39,908 nucleotides of DNA from a virus: the IMG/VR virus record IMGVR_UViG_3300009790_000027, positions 1 to 39,908 of that record; one strand, given 5' to 3'. How positions within the stretch are numbered: position 1 is the first letter of the stretch; each line of letters opens with the position of its first letter. The notes beneath the pieces were generated by a model, which did no database searches, had not been told where the DNA came from, and saw nothing but the letters and a program-made list of their open reading frames with translations. A program made the position numbers and the translations under genes. Shown here one piece after another: positions 33,281 through 39,709 of the stretch.

Positions 33281-34019
33281 GTGAAATACAGATTACAGCA
33301 ATAGTCCCAACAACCATCAGTTTATAAGAATGCGTAAAGCATTCTGCGAAGCCTCCAACTCGAATTTCAAAATCGGAAGTAGTAAATCCCACAGGAAAGA
33401 CACACAAACACACTAAGGGCAATAGAAAGCACAGGTACCCCCATAAGAAAGACAAAGCACCCCCTCCACCTATAGTACACATAACACATCATAACGGCTC
33501 TCTAGGTTAGAGGTGAGAGCCACCCCAAGGTAAATAAAACGGAATTACAGCAGTCAACCAACAACCCAACGTCCAAGATCCAATGCAACTTACAGCACTC
33601 CAACGACAACCCATCGCATTTAAGCTAAACGGGGCATTTACAAAACAACCGAAAACAAAGCAAAGCAAAATAAGGCTCGCGAGCAGAACAGAGAACCGAC
33701 AAAAAGGGGGCAGACGTCTCAAAAATATCAGGAAACGTAAACTATTCGCAGCTAAAGCTAGCGGCGGAAGGCATAACCAGCCTGAAAAGCTGGGCGGCGA
33801 TACAAAAATGTGTAGGTTATTACCTGCGGCGGCGGCGAAGTTGCGACCTATGGGGCCGCTAGGACGAACGAGCTGGGACGGCGGTGTACTTCGGCTATAT
33901 ATAATGCAACAGGAGCTAAACTCTGACGGGCAAACAAGAATGAAAATTTAAATTAAGACGGCGTTTTAAAAGATGCCAAGTTATTACCTGCTAAACAACA
34001 ACAAGAAAGGACAACGGCA
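33281..34019. other. Long non-coding, partly structured interval
   Basis: This 739-nt gap has no convincing gene; the ORFs in it are low-complexity and lack start signals. It holds several perfect hairpins: AGAATGC-GTAAA-GCATTCT (33327-33345), GGCTCTC/GAGAGCC (33496-33521), CCAGC/GCTGG (33777-33793) and the pair GTTGC (33840) with GCAAC (33906). It also contains three TTACAGCA repeats and two copies of TTATTACCTGC. It is GC-richer in its right half than neighbouring genes. Replication origin or untranslated RNA are both possible. Confidence 0.5.
33292..33612 (+). repeat. Three degenerate 23-24-nt repeats
   Basis: Copies at 33292-33315, 33544-33567 and 33590-33612 each begin TTACAGCA and continue with a C/A-rich arm containing CAAC and ACAACC. 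Copies 2 and 3 are 46 nt apart. The region 33281-33720 is markedly A/C-rich on the plus strand and has no convincing gene. Iterons of a replication origin, or protein-binding sites, are possible. Confidence 0.45.
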
Positions 34020-34235
34020 ATGCCAAGCAATCATATATCGAACGAGCCATATCACGAGTGGCTGAGAGAACAGAGCAAAAAACGAAGGGAAACCGAAAAG
34101 GTAACTGGGATTAAAGCAACCCCGAAGACAGGAGGTGGCTGGACGCTGACCTTGGATATTAAAAGTGACGATGATTTACCAGTGGTGATGAGAGGGCTGA
34201 CTGATTGGCTAAATGCCTATTCGGACGGCAAGTAA
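34020..34235 (+). CDS. Small hypothetical protein
   Basis: The 71-residue product starts at ATG 34020, with AAAGGA 9-14 nt upstream, one of the better Shine-Dalgarno matches in the window. It has a basic helical N-half (YHEWLREQSKKRRETEK) and a strand/helix C-half (GWTLTLDIKSDDDLPVVMRG). No family is recognised. It lies just after the TTATTACCTGC copy at 33980. Confidence 0.55.
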   Translation: MPSNHISNEPYHEWLREQSKKRRETEKVTGIKATPKTGGGWTLTLDIKSDDDLPVVMRGLTDWLNAYSDGK

Positions 34236-34285
34236 ATCGCTACTATATAGCCATAAAATAATTTAACTTTTATTGTTTTAATGTA

Positions 34286-34314
34286 TTGACATAAATAATT
34301 AGGTGTGATATAAT
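34286..34314 (+). promoter_or_regulatory. Consensus sigma70 promoter of the amidoligase gene
   Basis: TTGACA (34286-34291), 17-nt spacer, TATAAT (34309-34314), both perfect. The leader contains an 8-bp hairpin, GGTAGAAT (34322-34329) with ATTCTGCC (34338-34345), followed by AAACGAAACGAAAATC and ATG at 34371. The hairpin may stabilise mRNA or block early translation. Confidence 0.88.
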
Positions 34315-34370
34315 CTAATCAGGTAGAATTAAAAAAGATTCTGCCAGAACTAAACGAAACGAAAATCATT

Positions 34371-35441
34371 ATGCCTAATAATTCTAATAATCTGCTCTCA
34401 CACCTACCGAGTGAGTTTGCAAACTATGGTGGGAAGTGCCCTACCTATATCAGACCACTAAGTGGCTTCACTTTTGGTGCTGAATTTGAAGTTCTCTTGC
34501 CAAGGCTTGAGTCCACTAGCGATAATGCCGATGTACGTAATACGTATATTAATGGCTATCATGCCAGAAACCCAAGTCCAACCGATTGGTTACCTAGGTA
34601 TGTAGGATCACGGAACGGAAGACTTACCCATAGCTCAACTCATTGTGAGCGTGATGCGAGTGTAAGCACTAGCCGAAGTGGTTTCACTGGAGTTGAGTTT
34701 GTTACCCCTGCGGTGACGGGCGCTTTAGGTGTTAAGTATATCTGCGATATAGCCGATAAGCTTAGAGAAGAAGGTTGCCGAGTGAATACCACTTGTGGGC
34801 TTCATCTTCACGTAGGCCTTAAGGGCATAGTTGGTAATGCCAAAGTGGATGACGTTGTCGCTTTTCTCGCTCAGCTTAATAAGTTGGTTCTGAATTTCCA
34901 AGATGGGTTATATGCCCAGACGGGAACTAGGAGAGATCGCAATCACTATTGCAGACGCCATAATGAGAACGAAAACCTAATGGCTGTAGCCAAGACAGTT
35001 GGTGATAAGTCCAAGGGCTCTAAGGATCAAAGTGATTATACTCGTATATGGGATTATGCTGAGAGATACCGTTGCCTTAATCTTCGCAATCTGAATAGAG
35101 GAATGGGAGATAGTAGAGCGACCTTGGAGTTTCGCTTTCCTGCGGGAACTTTGAATACCGATAAGATCGCCATGCACTTAGCGACCATCGTTTTCCTCTG
35201 CCGATTGGCTTGGAAAACTCGCCATACGAAATCGGATTCGGTTTCTTGGAATCTTAATAAGGGGTACCAGAAGAATGCCTCTAAGGCAGGAGTAAGAACC
35301 CTAAAGGTTCTGCTCCGTAAGATGAACTCTGCCAAGCAGGGTAAGTATCTTAAGTACGAGTCCACGATCTTCGCCGATAAGTGGGAATCGATGCAGGAGA
35401 CTGCCTTAAGGATGGCTGAAAAGTATGATAATAGAGCGTAA
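34371..35441 (+). CDS. Amidoligase (Amidoligase_2, COOH-NH2 ligase)
   Basis: The 356-residue protein has the hallmarks of the Amidoligase_2 family of glutamine-synthetase-like/ATP-grasp-related ligases: GAEFEVL (36-42), THCERDASV (90-98), GVEFVTPAV (107-115), TCGLHLHVG (near 140), RCLNLRNLN and LEFRFPAGTLN (about 250-260). Such enzymes are predicted to form amide bonds between amino or carboxyl groups, often with a class II amidotransferase and a GGCT. Here both are present within 7 kb. The gene has a perfect promoter, an optimised codon pattern (CGT/CGC, AAG, GAT) and a leader hairpin, all pointing to strong expression. The acceptor and product are unknown. Confidence 0.85.
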   Translation: MPNNSNNLLSHLPSEFANYGGKCPTYIRPLSGFTFGAEFEVLLPRLESTSDNADVRNTYINGYHARNPSPTDWLPRYVGSRNGRLTHSSTHCERDASVSTSRSGFTGVEFVTPAVTGALGVKYICDIADKLREEGCRVNTTCGLHLHVGLKGIVGNAKVDDVVAFLAQLNKLVLNFQDGLYAQTGTRRDRNHYCRRHNENENLMAVAKTVGDKSKGSKDQSDYTRIWDYAERYRCLNLRNLNRGMGDSRATLEFRFPAGTLNTDKIAMHLATIVFLCRLAWKTRHTKSDSVSWNLNKGYQKNASKAGVRTLKVLLRKMNSAKQGKYLKYESTIFADKWESMQETALRMAEKYDNRA

Positions 35442-35460
35442 AATAAATTAAATAAATCGC

Positions 35461-35488
35461 TTGTCTTATTGTCCATCTATGATATAAT
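35461..35488 (+). promoter_or_regulatory. Promoter with TTGTCCATCTATG spacer (site 1)
   Basis: -35 TTGTCT (35461-35466), 16-nt spacer carrying TTGTCCATCTATG (35469-35481), -10 TATAAT (35483-35488). The leader holds the hairpin TCCCC-TATAAA-GGGGA (35506-35521) and ends in ACGAAAGGA before ATG 35552. The spacer motif recurs at 36904, 39366 and, in variant form, 39814. Confidence 0.8.
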
Positions 35489-35551
35489 AATAAGTATTAA
35501 ATAACTCCCCTATAAAGGGGAACAAAATCAAAACAAAACGAAAGGAAAAAA

Positions 35552-36289
35552 ATGTGCCTAGCAATTTATAAACCCAAAAACAAGGAGGTAAGTAAGTCAC
35601 GACTTCAGGAAGCCTTCAGACGCAACCCGCATGGAGCAGGTATCGCTTATGCCAAGGATGGTAAAGTAGTAATCAAGAAAGGCTTCTTTAGCTTTGCCAA
35701 GTTCTGGAAAGCTTACAAAAAGATCAGGACTAGCAGAGCGATGCTGATTCACTTCAGGTGGGCTACCCATGGTGAACACACCACGGAGAACTGCCACCCA
35801 TTCAAGATCAACGGACATACGGCGATGATTCATAATGGAGTTATCGACCGAGTGCGAGTTGACGATGATGGAAGTGACACTTCAAACTTTGTTGATCGGA
35901 TACTTGGGCCGATAGTTAATTCTCACCCAAGCTTCATCCACACAATTCATGGCAAGAAAGTCATCAATTTAGCGATTGGCGAAAGCAAGGTGGTAGTAAT
36001 GAGCGGAGACGGTGAGGCTGTTATCTTCAACGAGAAGAAAGGCCACTGGGACAAAGGCGTATGGTATTCAAACCATAGCTATGAAGCTCCAAGACGCGCC
36101 CCAAAGTATACAAACTTTAGTACCCAAGGGTACGGGACTTACTGGGGTGGTAAGAAGTCCAAAGCCAAACCCAAGGTTCATTCAAGCGAGATAGTTGGAA
36201 GTGGCTTCACTGATCCACACGCCAACAATAGAGCGAATGGCAGAAGCTGGATTGACGATCTAGAAGACGCAACAGCGGGAAAGCGATAG
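35552..36289 (+). CDS. Class II glutamine amidotransferase (Ntn), zero-frame form
   Basis: The 245-residue protein starts MCLAIYK, with Cys2 as the N-terminal nucleophile after Met removal. Further motifs are NPHGAGIAY (25-33), LIHFRWATHGEHTTENCHPF (65-84), MIHNGVID and DTSNFVDRIL (about 109-118). The class II fold releases ammonia from glutamine for transfer to an acceptor. As a partner of the amidoligase it could provide amide nitrogen or deamidate a peptide. The frame ends at TAG 36287-36289, but the codons before it (GCG GGA AAG) form a slippery heptamer with a hairpin just downstream, so this may be one of two products. Confidence 0.85.
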   Translation: MCLAIYKPKNKEVSKSRLQEAFRRNPHGAGIAYAKDGKVVIKKGFFSFAKFWKAYKKIRTSRAMLIHFRWATHGEHTTENCHPFKINGHTAMIHNGVIDRVRVDDDGSDTSNFVDRILGPIVNSHPSFIHTIHGKKVINLAIGESKVVVMSGDGEAVIFNEKKGHWDKGVWYSNHSYEAPRRAPKYTNFSTQGYGTYWGGKKSKAKPKVHSSEIVGSGFTDPHANNRANGRSWIDDLEDATAGKR

Positions 36290-36441
36290 GGGCGGAAGCC
36301 CCCACTCCCGCAGAAATTGATGCCCCATATTGTGAAGATTACCTGCCCATGGAGTTGGACTTCAGCCCAGATCTAGGCGAGATTTACGAAGGGCTTGACG
36401 CTTACGAGGGATTTAGCTTAGATGATAAAAGCCAAGGTTAA
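35552..36441 (+). CDS. Class II glutamine amidotransferase, predicted -1 frameshift extension
   Basis: The heptamer G GGA AAG (36277-36283) is read as GCG GGA AAG in the zero frame. It is followed by a 5-nt spacer and a perfect hairpin GGGGC-GGAA-GCCCC (36289-36302) that begins on the stop codon. After a -1 slip, the frame is open from 36283 to TAA 36439-36441, adding 52 residues such as APTPAEIDAPYCEDYLP and an acidic FSPDLGEIYEGLDAYEGF. No normal start exists near the beginning of this extension; the first ATG in that frame is at 36349. The extension fills the gap and overlaps the next gene. GGGAAAG is the same heptamer used by the lambda gpG-T frameshift. The signal is read directly; function of the tail is unknown. 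Confidence 0.6.
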
Positions 36442-36727
36442 CATGAAAGATTTAGCACATGGGCTCCAGTGGCTGAAAAGGCAATCGGAGTTCGACAGAG
36501 ATCACCAAGTAATAATGCTAGCTTGTTCACGGGAGAAATACCTATGGACAAGCTATTCTCTTATAGAGAAACGGGCAGGGTTAGGGGATCAAGATCTGCA
36601 CGACACGCTCCATTACTTATGTAAAATAGGCATATTGTATATTTATATATCAGAAGATAAGCCACGAAGAGTTTTCTTTGCACTTCGCGAAAGAGTGGAA
36701 GAAAGTAACGAGGGGTTTTTGGAGTAA
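36422..36727 (+). CDS. Winged-helix-like small protein
   Basis: The 101-residue product resembles a small winged helix: helix MKDLAHGLQWLKRQSEF, LIEKRAGLGDQDLHDTLHYL (recognition helix) and ILYIYISEDKPRRVFFAL as wing strands. It starts at ATG 36422, inside the end of the -1 extension of the amidotransferase, so it depends on the same mRNA. No catalytic motif is visible. It may regulate the right-end operon or bind RNA/DNA. Confidence 0.5.
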   Translation: MIKAKVNMKDLAHGLQWLKRQSEFDRDHQVIMLACSREKYLWTSYSLIEKRAGLGDQDLHDTLHYLCKIGILYIYISEDKPRRVFFALRERVEESNEGFLE

Positions 36728-36780
36728 CCCTTAGACCACTTGGTCGCGGTGACGTCTGCTGTGGGGGTTAGGCGTCACCG
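36725..36780 (+). terminator. Hairpin/pseudoknot after the winged-helix gene
   Basis: CGGTGACG (36747-36754) pairs perfectly with CGTCACCG (36773-36780); TAACCC (36725-36730, including the stop codon) can pair with GGGTTA (36765-36770) inside its loop; GACCA/TGGTC (36734-36745) is a further small stem. Together they form a pseudoknot-like fold followed by TTTCGGTTT. It may terminate transcription or protect the mRNA 3' end. Confidence 0.5.
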
Positions 36781-36895
36781 TTTCGGTTTACGGACGGCAC
36801 CCTCGCCTCCTAATTATTACCTACAGTTGCCCGAATCTACGCAAACTACGGTAATTCGCTCTACAAAAAAAATAACAGTAATACATAAATAATAC

Positions 36896-36923
36896 TTGTC
36901 TAGTTGTCCATCTATGTTATTAT
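36896..36923 (+). promoter_or_regulatory. Promoter with TTGTCCATCTATG spacer (site 2), leaderless
   Basis: -35 TTGTCT (36896-36901), spacer with TTGTCCATCTATG (36904-36916), -10 TATTAT (36918-36923). ATG at 36930 begins 7 nt after the -10 end, predicting a leaderless transcript. Confidence 0.8.
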
Positions 36924-36929
36924 AGTCAT

Positions 36930-37235
36930 ATGAACAAAAATCCTATTATTTACACAATCGCTAAGTCAGCAGCAAAATCAGCCCCTCGCTACATTGAGGA
37001 TGCTGACTTGCTAATCTCCCAAATCATCAGGGAGCTTGAGCTTAAGTCCGAGCAGGAGCTTGAGTGGTGCGGTAAGATCGTCAATAGAGCGATTCACATC
37101 TGCAAGCAAGGCAAAGGAGCCAAAGGCCTCGAACGCTTCGAGCGGGCCGCCTTCAGGGCTTGCTTCATTACTCCTTGGGAAGAGGATAATGAAAACCCTA
37201 TCAACGGCCCTTGGGGACTTTGGAACGGAAGATAA
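36930..37235 (+). CDS. Hypothetical protein from a leaderless transcript
   Basis: The 101-residue product is not recognised. It is helical: AKSAAKSAPRYIEDADLLI, IIRELELKSEQELEWCGKI and ERFERAAFRACFITPWEE, ending NGPWGLWNGR. Codon use is optimised (AAG, CGC, TTC). The promoter shares the TTGTCCATCTATG spacer, so it belongs to the same regulatory group as the amidotransferase. It precedes another small gene by 19 nt. Confidence 0.6.
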   Translation: MNKNPIIYTIAKSAAKSAPRYIEDADLLISQIIRELELKSEQELEWCGKIVNRAIHICKQGKGAKGLERFERAAFRACFITPWEEDNENPINGPWGLWNGR

Positions 37236-37254
37236 TATAAAGAAAGACTATACG

Positions 37255-37650
37255 ATGAACGAATTAATCACTTATAAATCAGAGACAGAAACCAGCGAGG
37301 GAACTTTCAAAACCACATTCGGGGGCGTGGAGTACACAGGCTATTATGAAGGTGTGATAGAAACCACCACAGAGTGGAGTTCCGAGTTCGGTTGCATGGG
37401 AGTTACAAACCAAGAAATTTTAGAGGACACTATACATATAACGAGCGAAGCCTCAGGGGTGGAGAATTTAGTGTGCCGAGACGATCACGAAGAGATATAC
37501 GAATGGGTTTACAATAACGTAGATTTACTAGATGTCTGGGATAACAGTAGGTGGACGATAGAAAAGCCCGCACCTAAGATTATGATGGCGAGGTATCTAT
37601 TGGATAAGCATGCATTGTATTTCCCACATGGATATTTAAATGCAATTTAA
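37255..37650 (+). CDS. Hypothetical acidic protein
   Basis: The frame opens upstream inside the previous gene, but ATG 37255 is the best start: it lies 19 nt after the previous stop, giving 131 residues. The product is acidic and beta-rich at first (ETSEGTFKTTFGGVEYTGYYEGV, in part) and helical later (EIYEWVYNNVDLLDVWDN, MMARYLLDKHALYF). No family is recognised. Confidence 0.6.
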   Translation: MNELITYKSETETSEGTFKTTFGGVEYTGYYEGVIETTTEWSSEFGCMGVTNQEILEDTIHITSEASGVENLVCRDDHEEIYEWVYNNVDLLDVWDNSRWTIEKPAPKIMMARYLLDKHALYFPHGYLNAI

Positions 37651-37663
37651 TTCAATTAAAGTA

Positions 37664-37692
37664 TTGACACTAATATATAAGTGTAGTATAAT
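37664..37692 (+). promoter_or_regulatory. Consensus promoter of the structured RNA region
   Basis: TTGACA (37664-37669), 17-nt spacer, TATAAT (37687-37692). Transcription should start near 37699. No gene follows for 640 nt, only structured RNA. Confidence 0.88.
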
Positions 37693-37698
37693 AGAATC

Positions 37699-38235
37699 AG
37701 TTCTTTGAAATAACCAATTTTAAGCAGTGACCAGAAAAACATGCCAGTAGGCGAGTAACACTGGAGACACGCCCTCGATGGAGACCGCAACAGTGCCTCA
37801 GGCCAAGCGACTCAACAGGAGGGTAGGAATTAACCTAGAAAAGAAATGTGAGTTTCTCGCCACTTGGACACTGTAAAATTTAGCTTTAATTAGCCGAGGT
37901 AGAGAGGGAGGAGTCCCGCTTTACCCACTTTGGGCCGCAAAACTTCCCTAGCAATAGGGATCGGAGGAGGATGAGAAGAACCTCGGGTCTGGCGCACAGG
38001 GCCAAAGCTAATTAGAGTTACCCCCTCTAGGGACAGACGATACGTGCAGGGAATTACAAGATAAGGCCCCATAGCGATAAGCTGTTTCCCTACAGGGGGA
38101 GTACCTACCGTATTTGGGAGGTGTAGCATCAGTTTTTGATTTTACTGAAGCGATAAATATGTGCAGGCTAGCCCGCCAAGGCATACACTGAAAGGCTAGT
38201 TATGCGGGTGCAGTTATTTTGATCTGCGCTGACGT
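37699..38235 (+). ncRNA. Large ornate structured RNA (about 540 nt)
   Basis: After a consensus promoter the sequence has no credible ORF but many complementary segments: CCAGT/ACTGG (37744-37764) with GGCG/CGCC (37750, 37770) as an H-type pseudoknot; CAGTG+CCAAG (37791-37807) with CTTGG+CACTG (37863-37873); TAGG/CCTA (37824-37837); TAGCTTTAATTAGC (37881-37894) with GCTAATTAGAGTTA (38007-38020), 14 pairs; CCGAGGT/ACCTCGG (37894-37986); CCCTA-GCAA-TAGGG (37946-37959), a GNRA hairpin; CCCCCTCTAG/CTACAGGGGG (38021-38099); CTAGCC/GGCTAG (38168-38199). Size and phage context recall ROOL and GOLLD RNAs, but I cannot assign a family by eye. No tRNA-like or RNase P core is seen. The 3' end is uncertain. 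Confidence 0.75.
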
Positions 38236-38297
38236 TCATCATATTTATTGTGCGCTATACCTCCCTTTTTTTATTTTCATTTTTTTATCTTTTTCTC

Positions 38298-38325
38298 TTG
38301 TCAACCATCCATAATAATGTATAAT
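38298..38325 (+). promoter_or_regulatory. Promoter of the 38332 gene, leaderless
   Basis: -35 TTGTCA (38298-38303), 16-nt spacer, -10 TATAAT (38320-38325), then 6 nt to ATG 38332. It shares the -35 TTGTC with the spacer-motif promoters but lacks the full TTGTCCATCTATG element. A leaderless transcript is predicted. Confidence 0.8.
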
Positions 38326-38331
38326 GTATAT

Positions 38332-38784
38332 ATGAACGAATTAAATAAATCTACTTATGAGGCCCTTGCGGGAGAATATGAAGAGCAGCAGGAAGTGTTG
38401 CGTAACGAGAATCTTGTCGCTCCTTACATAACAGGAGCAAAATTCTTAGACAGGCTAAGAGCGTGGTCTAAGGAGAATCTCCCTGAAGACCTTCACAAAG
38501 CTTGGCTTGTAGAAGCTGCAGTTGAGTACCACTTTAAGGGAGGAAGACCAAGCCAAACTTACAACAGGCAGATCTCCAAGGCGGTGGAGGCCTATAAAAC
38601 AGGAGAGGTATATGAGGCTCCGTATACGAAAGCAAATGAGGAGGAGATTGAGAGGGATAAGAAGCGCAGAGATATGGGGCTAATCTATGAAGGGATTGCC
38701 GAGCACGAGGATTTCATCGATGAGCATGAGGAGCATAGACTTAGGGCAGAGGAGCATGAGTATTACATGGCGCAGATGGATTAG
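38332..38784 (+). CDS. Hypothetical charged helical protein
   Basis: Although the frame is open from 38248, ATG 38332 is placed 6 nt after a consensus -10 box and is the likely start, giving 150 residues. It is helical and charged with HKAWLVEAAVEYHF and YEGIAEHEDFIDEHEEHRLRA, and His/Glu-rich at the C-terminus. No family is recognised. A Rho-independent terminator follows 20 nt downstream. Confidence 0.65.
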   Translation: MNELNKSTYEALAGEYEEQQEVLRNENLVAPYITGAKFLDRLRAWSKENLPEDLHKAWLVEAAVEYHFKGGRPSQTYNRQISKAVEAYKTGEVYEAPYTKANEEEIERDKKRRDMGLIYEGIAEHEDFIDEHEEHRLRAEEHEYYMAQMD

Positions 38785-38803
38785 GATAAGAGATATCACG
38801 AAG

Positions 38804-38831
38804 GGAGGGGCTAACGCCTCTCCTTTTTTTT
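38804..38831 (+). terminator. Rho-independent terminator
   Basis: GGAGGGGC (38804-38811), loop TAAC, GCCTCTCC (38816-38823), then eight T. Eight pairs with one G-U; a textbook intrinsic terminator ending the 38332 transcript. Confidence 0.92.
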
Positions 38832-39356
38832 GCCTACATTACTTACTAGTAAACTTACATGTATGCTGGGGGCCTGTGCCGCTGGAATGCAAAACGCTAT
38901 AAAAATAGGGAAATGGTAATGTTGGAGTAGGTACCACCTCGCCTTCGACATAGCAAAAAAGGGGTAGTTTGGAATTTTACCGCTGGGACTCCGATGTTCC
39001 CAGTAAGTTCCAAAAAGTTCGCAACTCAATATTAGCGGGCAAGAGTTCACAAGAGACGGCCAAGGGCGATAGATTTTTTAGCCGCCAAATTATTACCTAC
39101 AACGTATGCTGACTAAGCGGCGTCCCGCCTAACCTAAGAGCAGCCAATTCCCTGGTTCTCCTCAGCTTTATCTACATTTTACGGCCTGCGACATAGCATT
39201 TCTAATACATGGCATTTGGTGCCAATAACATAGCAAAATCCACCTTGTAACGAGTTGGTGCCCAGTCTATTAAAGCTTTTGTGTTTTTTTAACAATTTAC
39301 GTGAAAAATGTTCGCTTTTCAGATCTTACTATTTTCACTTTTAATCATTTTATTAT
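38832..39356. other. Non-coding structured interval between terminator and site-3 promoter
   Basis: This 525-nt stretch has no convincing gene. It contains hairpins CTGGGA/TCCCAG (38983-39003), GCGG-CGTC-CCGC (about 39118-39129), TGGCA-TTTGG-TGCCA (39210-39224), three copies of ACATAGCA (38948-38955, 39191-39198, 39228-39235), and the fourth RTTATTACCTRC copy (39089-39100). The composition is GC-richer than the phage genes. An RNA or a replication/packaging region is possible. Confidence 0.45.
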
Positions 39357-39385
39357 TTGCTATTGTTGTCCATCTATGATACTGT
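39357..39385 (+). promoter_or_regulatory. Promoter with TTGTCCATCTATG spacer (site 3), leaderless
   Basis: The spacer motif lies at 39366-39378. The aligned -10 is TACTGT (39380-39385), and a TTGCTA -35 lies at 39357-39362. ATG 39392 is 6 nt after the -10 box. The -10 is weaker than at the other sites, so activity may depend on a regulator at the spacer. Confidence 0.65.
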
Positions 39386-39391
39386 GCGAAT

Positions 39392-39622
39392 ATGAACGAG
39401 ACAATAGACTTAGAAGAATTGGAAGAGGAGTTCTTAGCAACCCGTCCAGAAACTACAAAGATATTGGAGGCTCACAATCCAGAGCTTACCAAGGTAATAC
39501 ATATGGAGTACATCCTAGACCTAGGAGAGAGAGGGATTGTAAGATCCTTTGAGTGGAATGACAAAGATGGGCTGACTCTTGAAATGAAACCAAATTGGAG
39601 GAGATCAATAGCATGTTTATAG
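39392..39622 (+). CDS. Small acidic hypothetical protein
   Basis: The 76-residue product starts at the leaderless ATG. The first half is acidic and helical (DLEELEEEFLATRPETTKIL), the second half is beta-like (SFEWNDKDGLTLEMKPNW). No family is recognised. It overlaps a very small membrane protein gene by 10 nt and is in the same operon. Confidence 0.6.
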   Translation: MNETIDLEELEEEFLATRPETTKILEAHNPELTKVIHMEYILDLGERGIVRSFEWNDKDGLTLEMKPNWRRSIACL

Positions 39623-39708
39623 CACTTACTGTATTAATTGTATCCGTAGCCTGCGTAGTAGCTGGTGTACTTGCGAAGATCGCAGATAAATTTAACTGGT
39701 TAGACTAA
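39613..39708 (+). CDS. Tiny single-pass membrane protein
   Basis: The 31-residue ORF begins at ATG 39613 and is nearly all hydrophobic (FIALTVLIVSVACVVAGVLA) before a basic/aromatic end (KIADKFNWLD). It lies inside the same operon, overlapping the previous gene. It may be a small membrane peptide; no family is recognised, and expression is unproven. Confidence 0.4.
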   Translation: MFIALTVLIVSVACVVAGVLAKIADKFNWLD

Positions 39709-39709
39709 T

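Larger units (their letters stand above)
33816..39100 (+). repeat. Four dispersed RTTATTACCTRC copies in non-coding gaps
   Basis: The 12-mer occurs at 33816-33827, 33980-33991, 36813-36824 and 39089-39100, always outside genes and, in three cases, following a GGC...GCC hairpin-like segment. It is GTTATTACCTGC in the first two and ATTATTACCTAC in the last two. Shared position and flanks suggest a binding site or part of a recurring RNA motif. Confidence 0.5.

Noticed and set aside
33225-33482. 85-residue minus-strand ORF with hydrophobic segments
   Set aside because: Overlaps the end of the NeuB-like gene, no promoter or leader, and hydrophobicity follows from the A/C-rich plus strand.
33583-33951. 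122-residue plus-strand ORF
   Set aside because: Low-complexity Lys/Arg/Gln content, no start signal, spans hairpins and the TTATTACCTGC repeat; more likely non-coding.
37890-38129. 79-residue minus-strand ORF
   Set aside because: Lies wholly within the structured RNA; no start signal, and its codons reflect the paired GC stems.
37699-38235. RNase P RNA, tmRNA or group I intron as identity of the large RNA
   Set aside because: The conserved GAGGAAAGTC/ACAGAAA (RNase P), tRNA-like end (tmRNA) or intron core pairings were not found.
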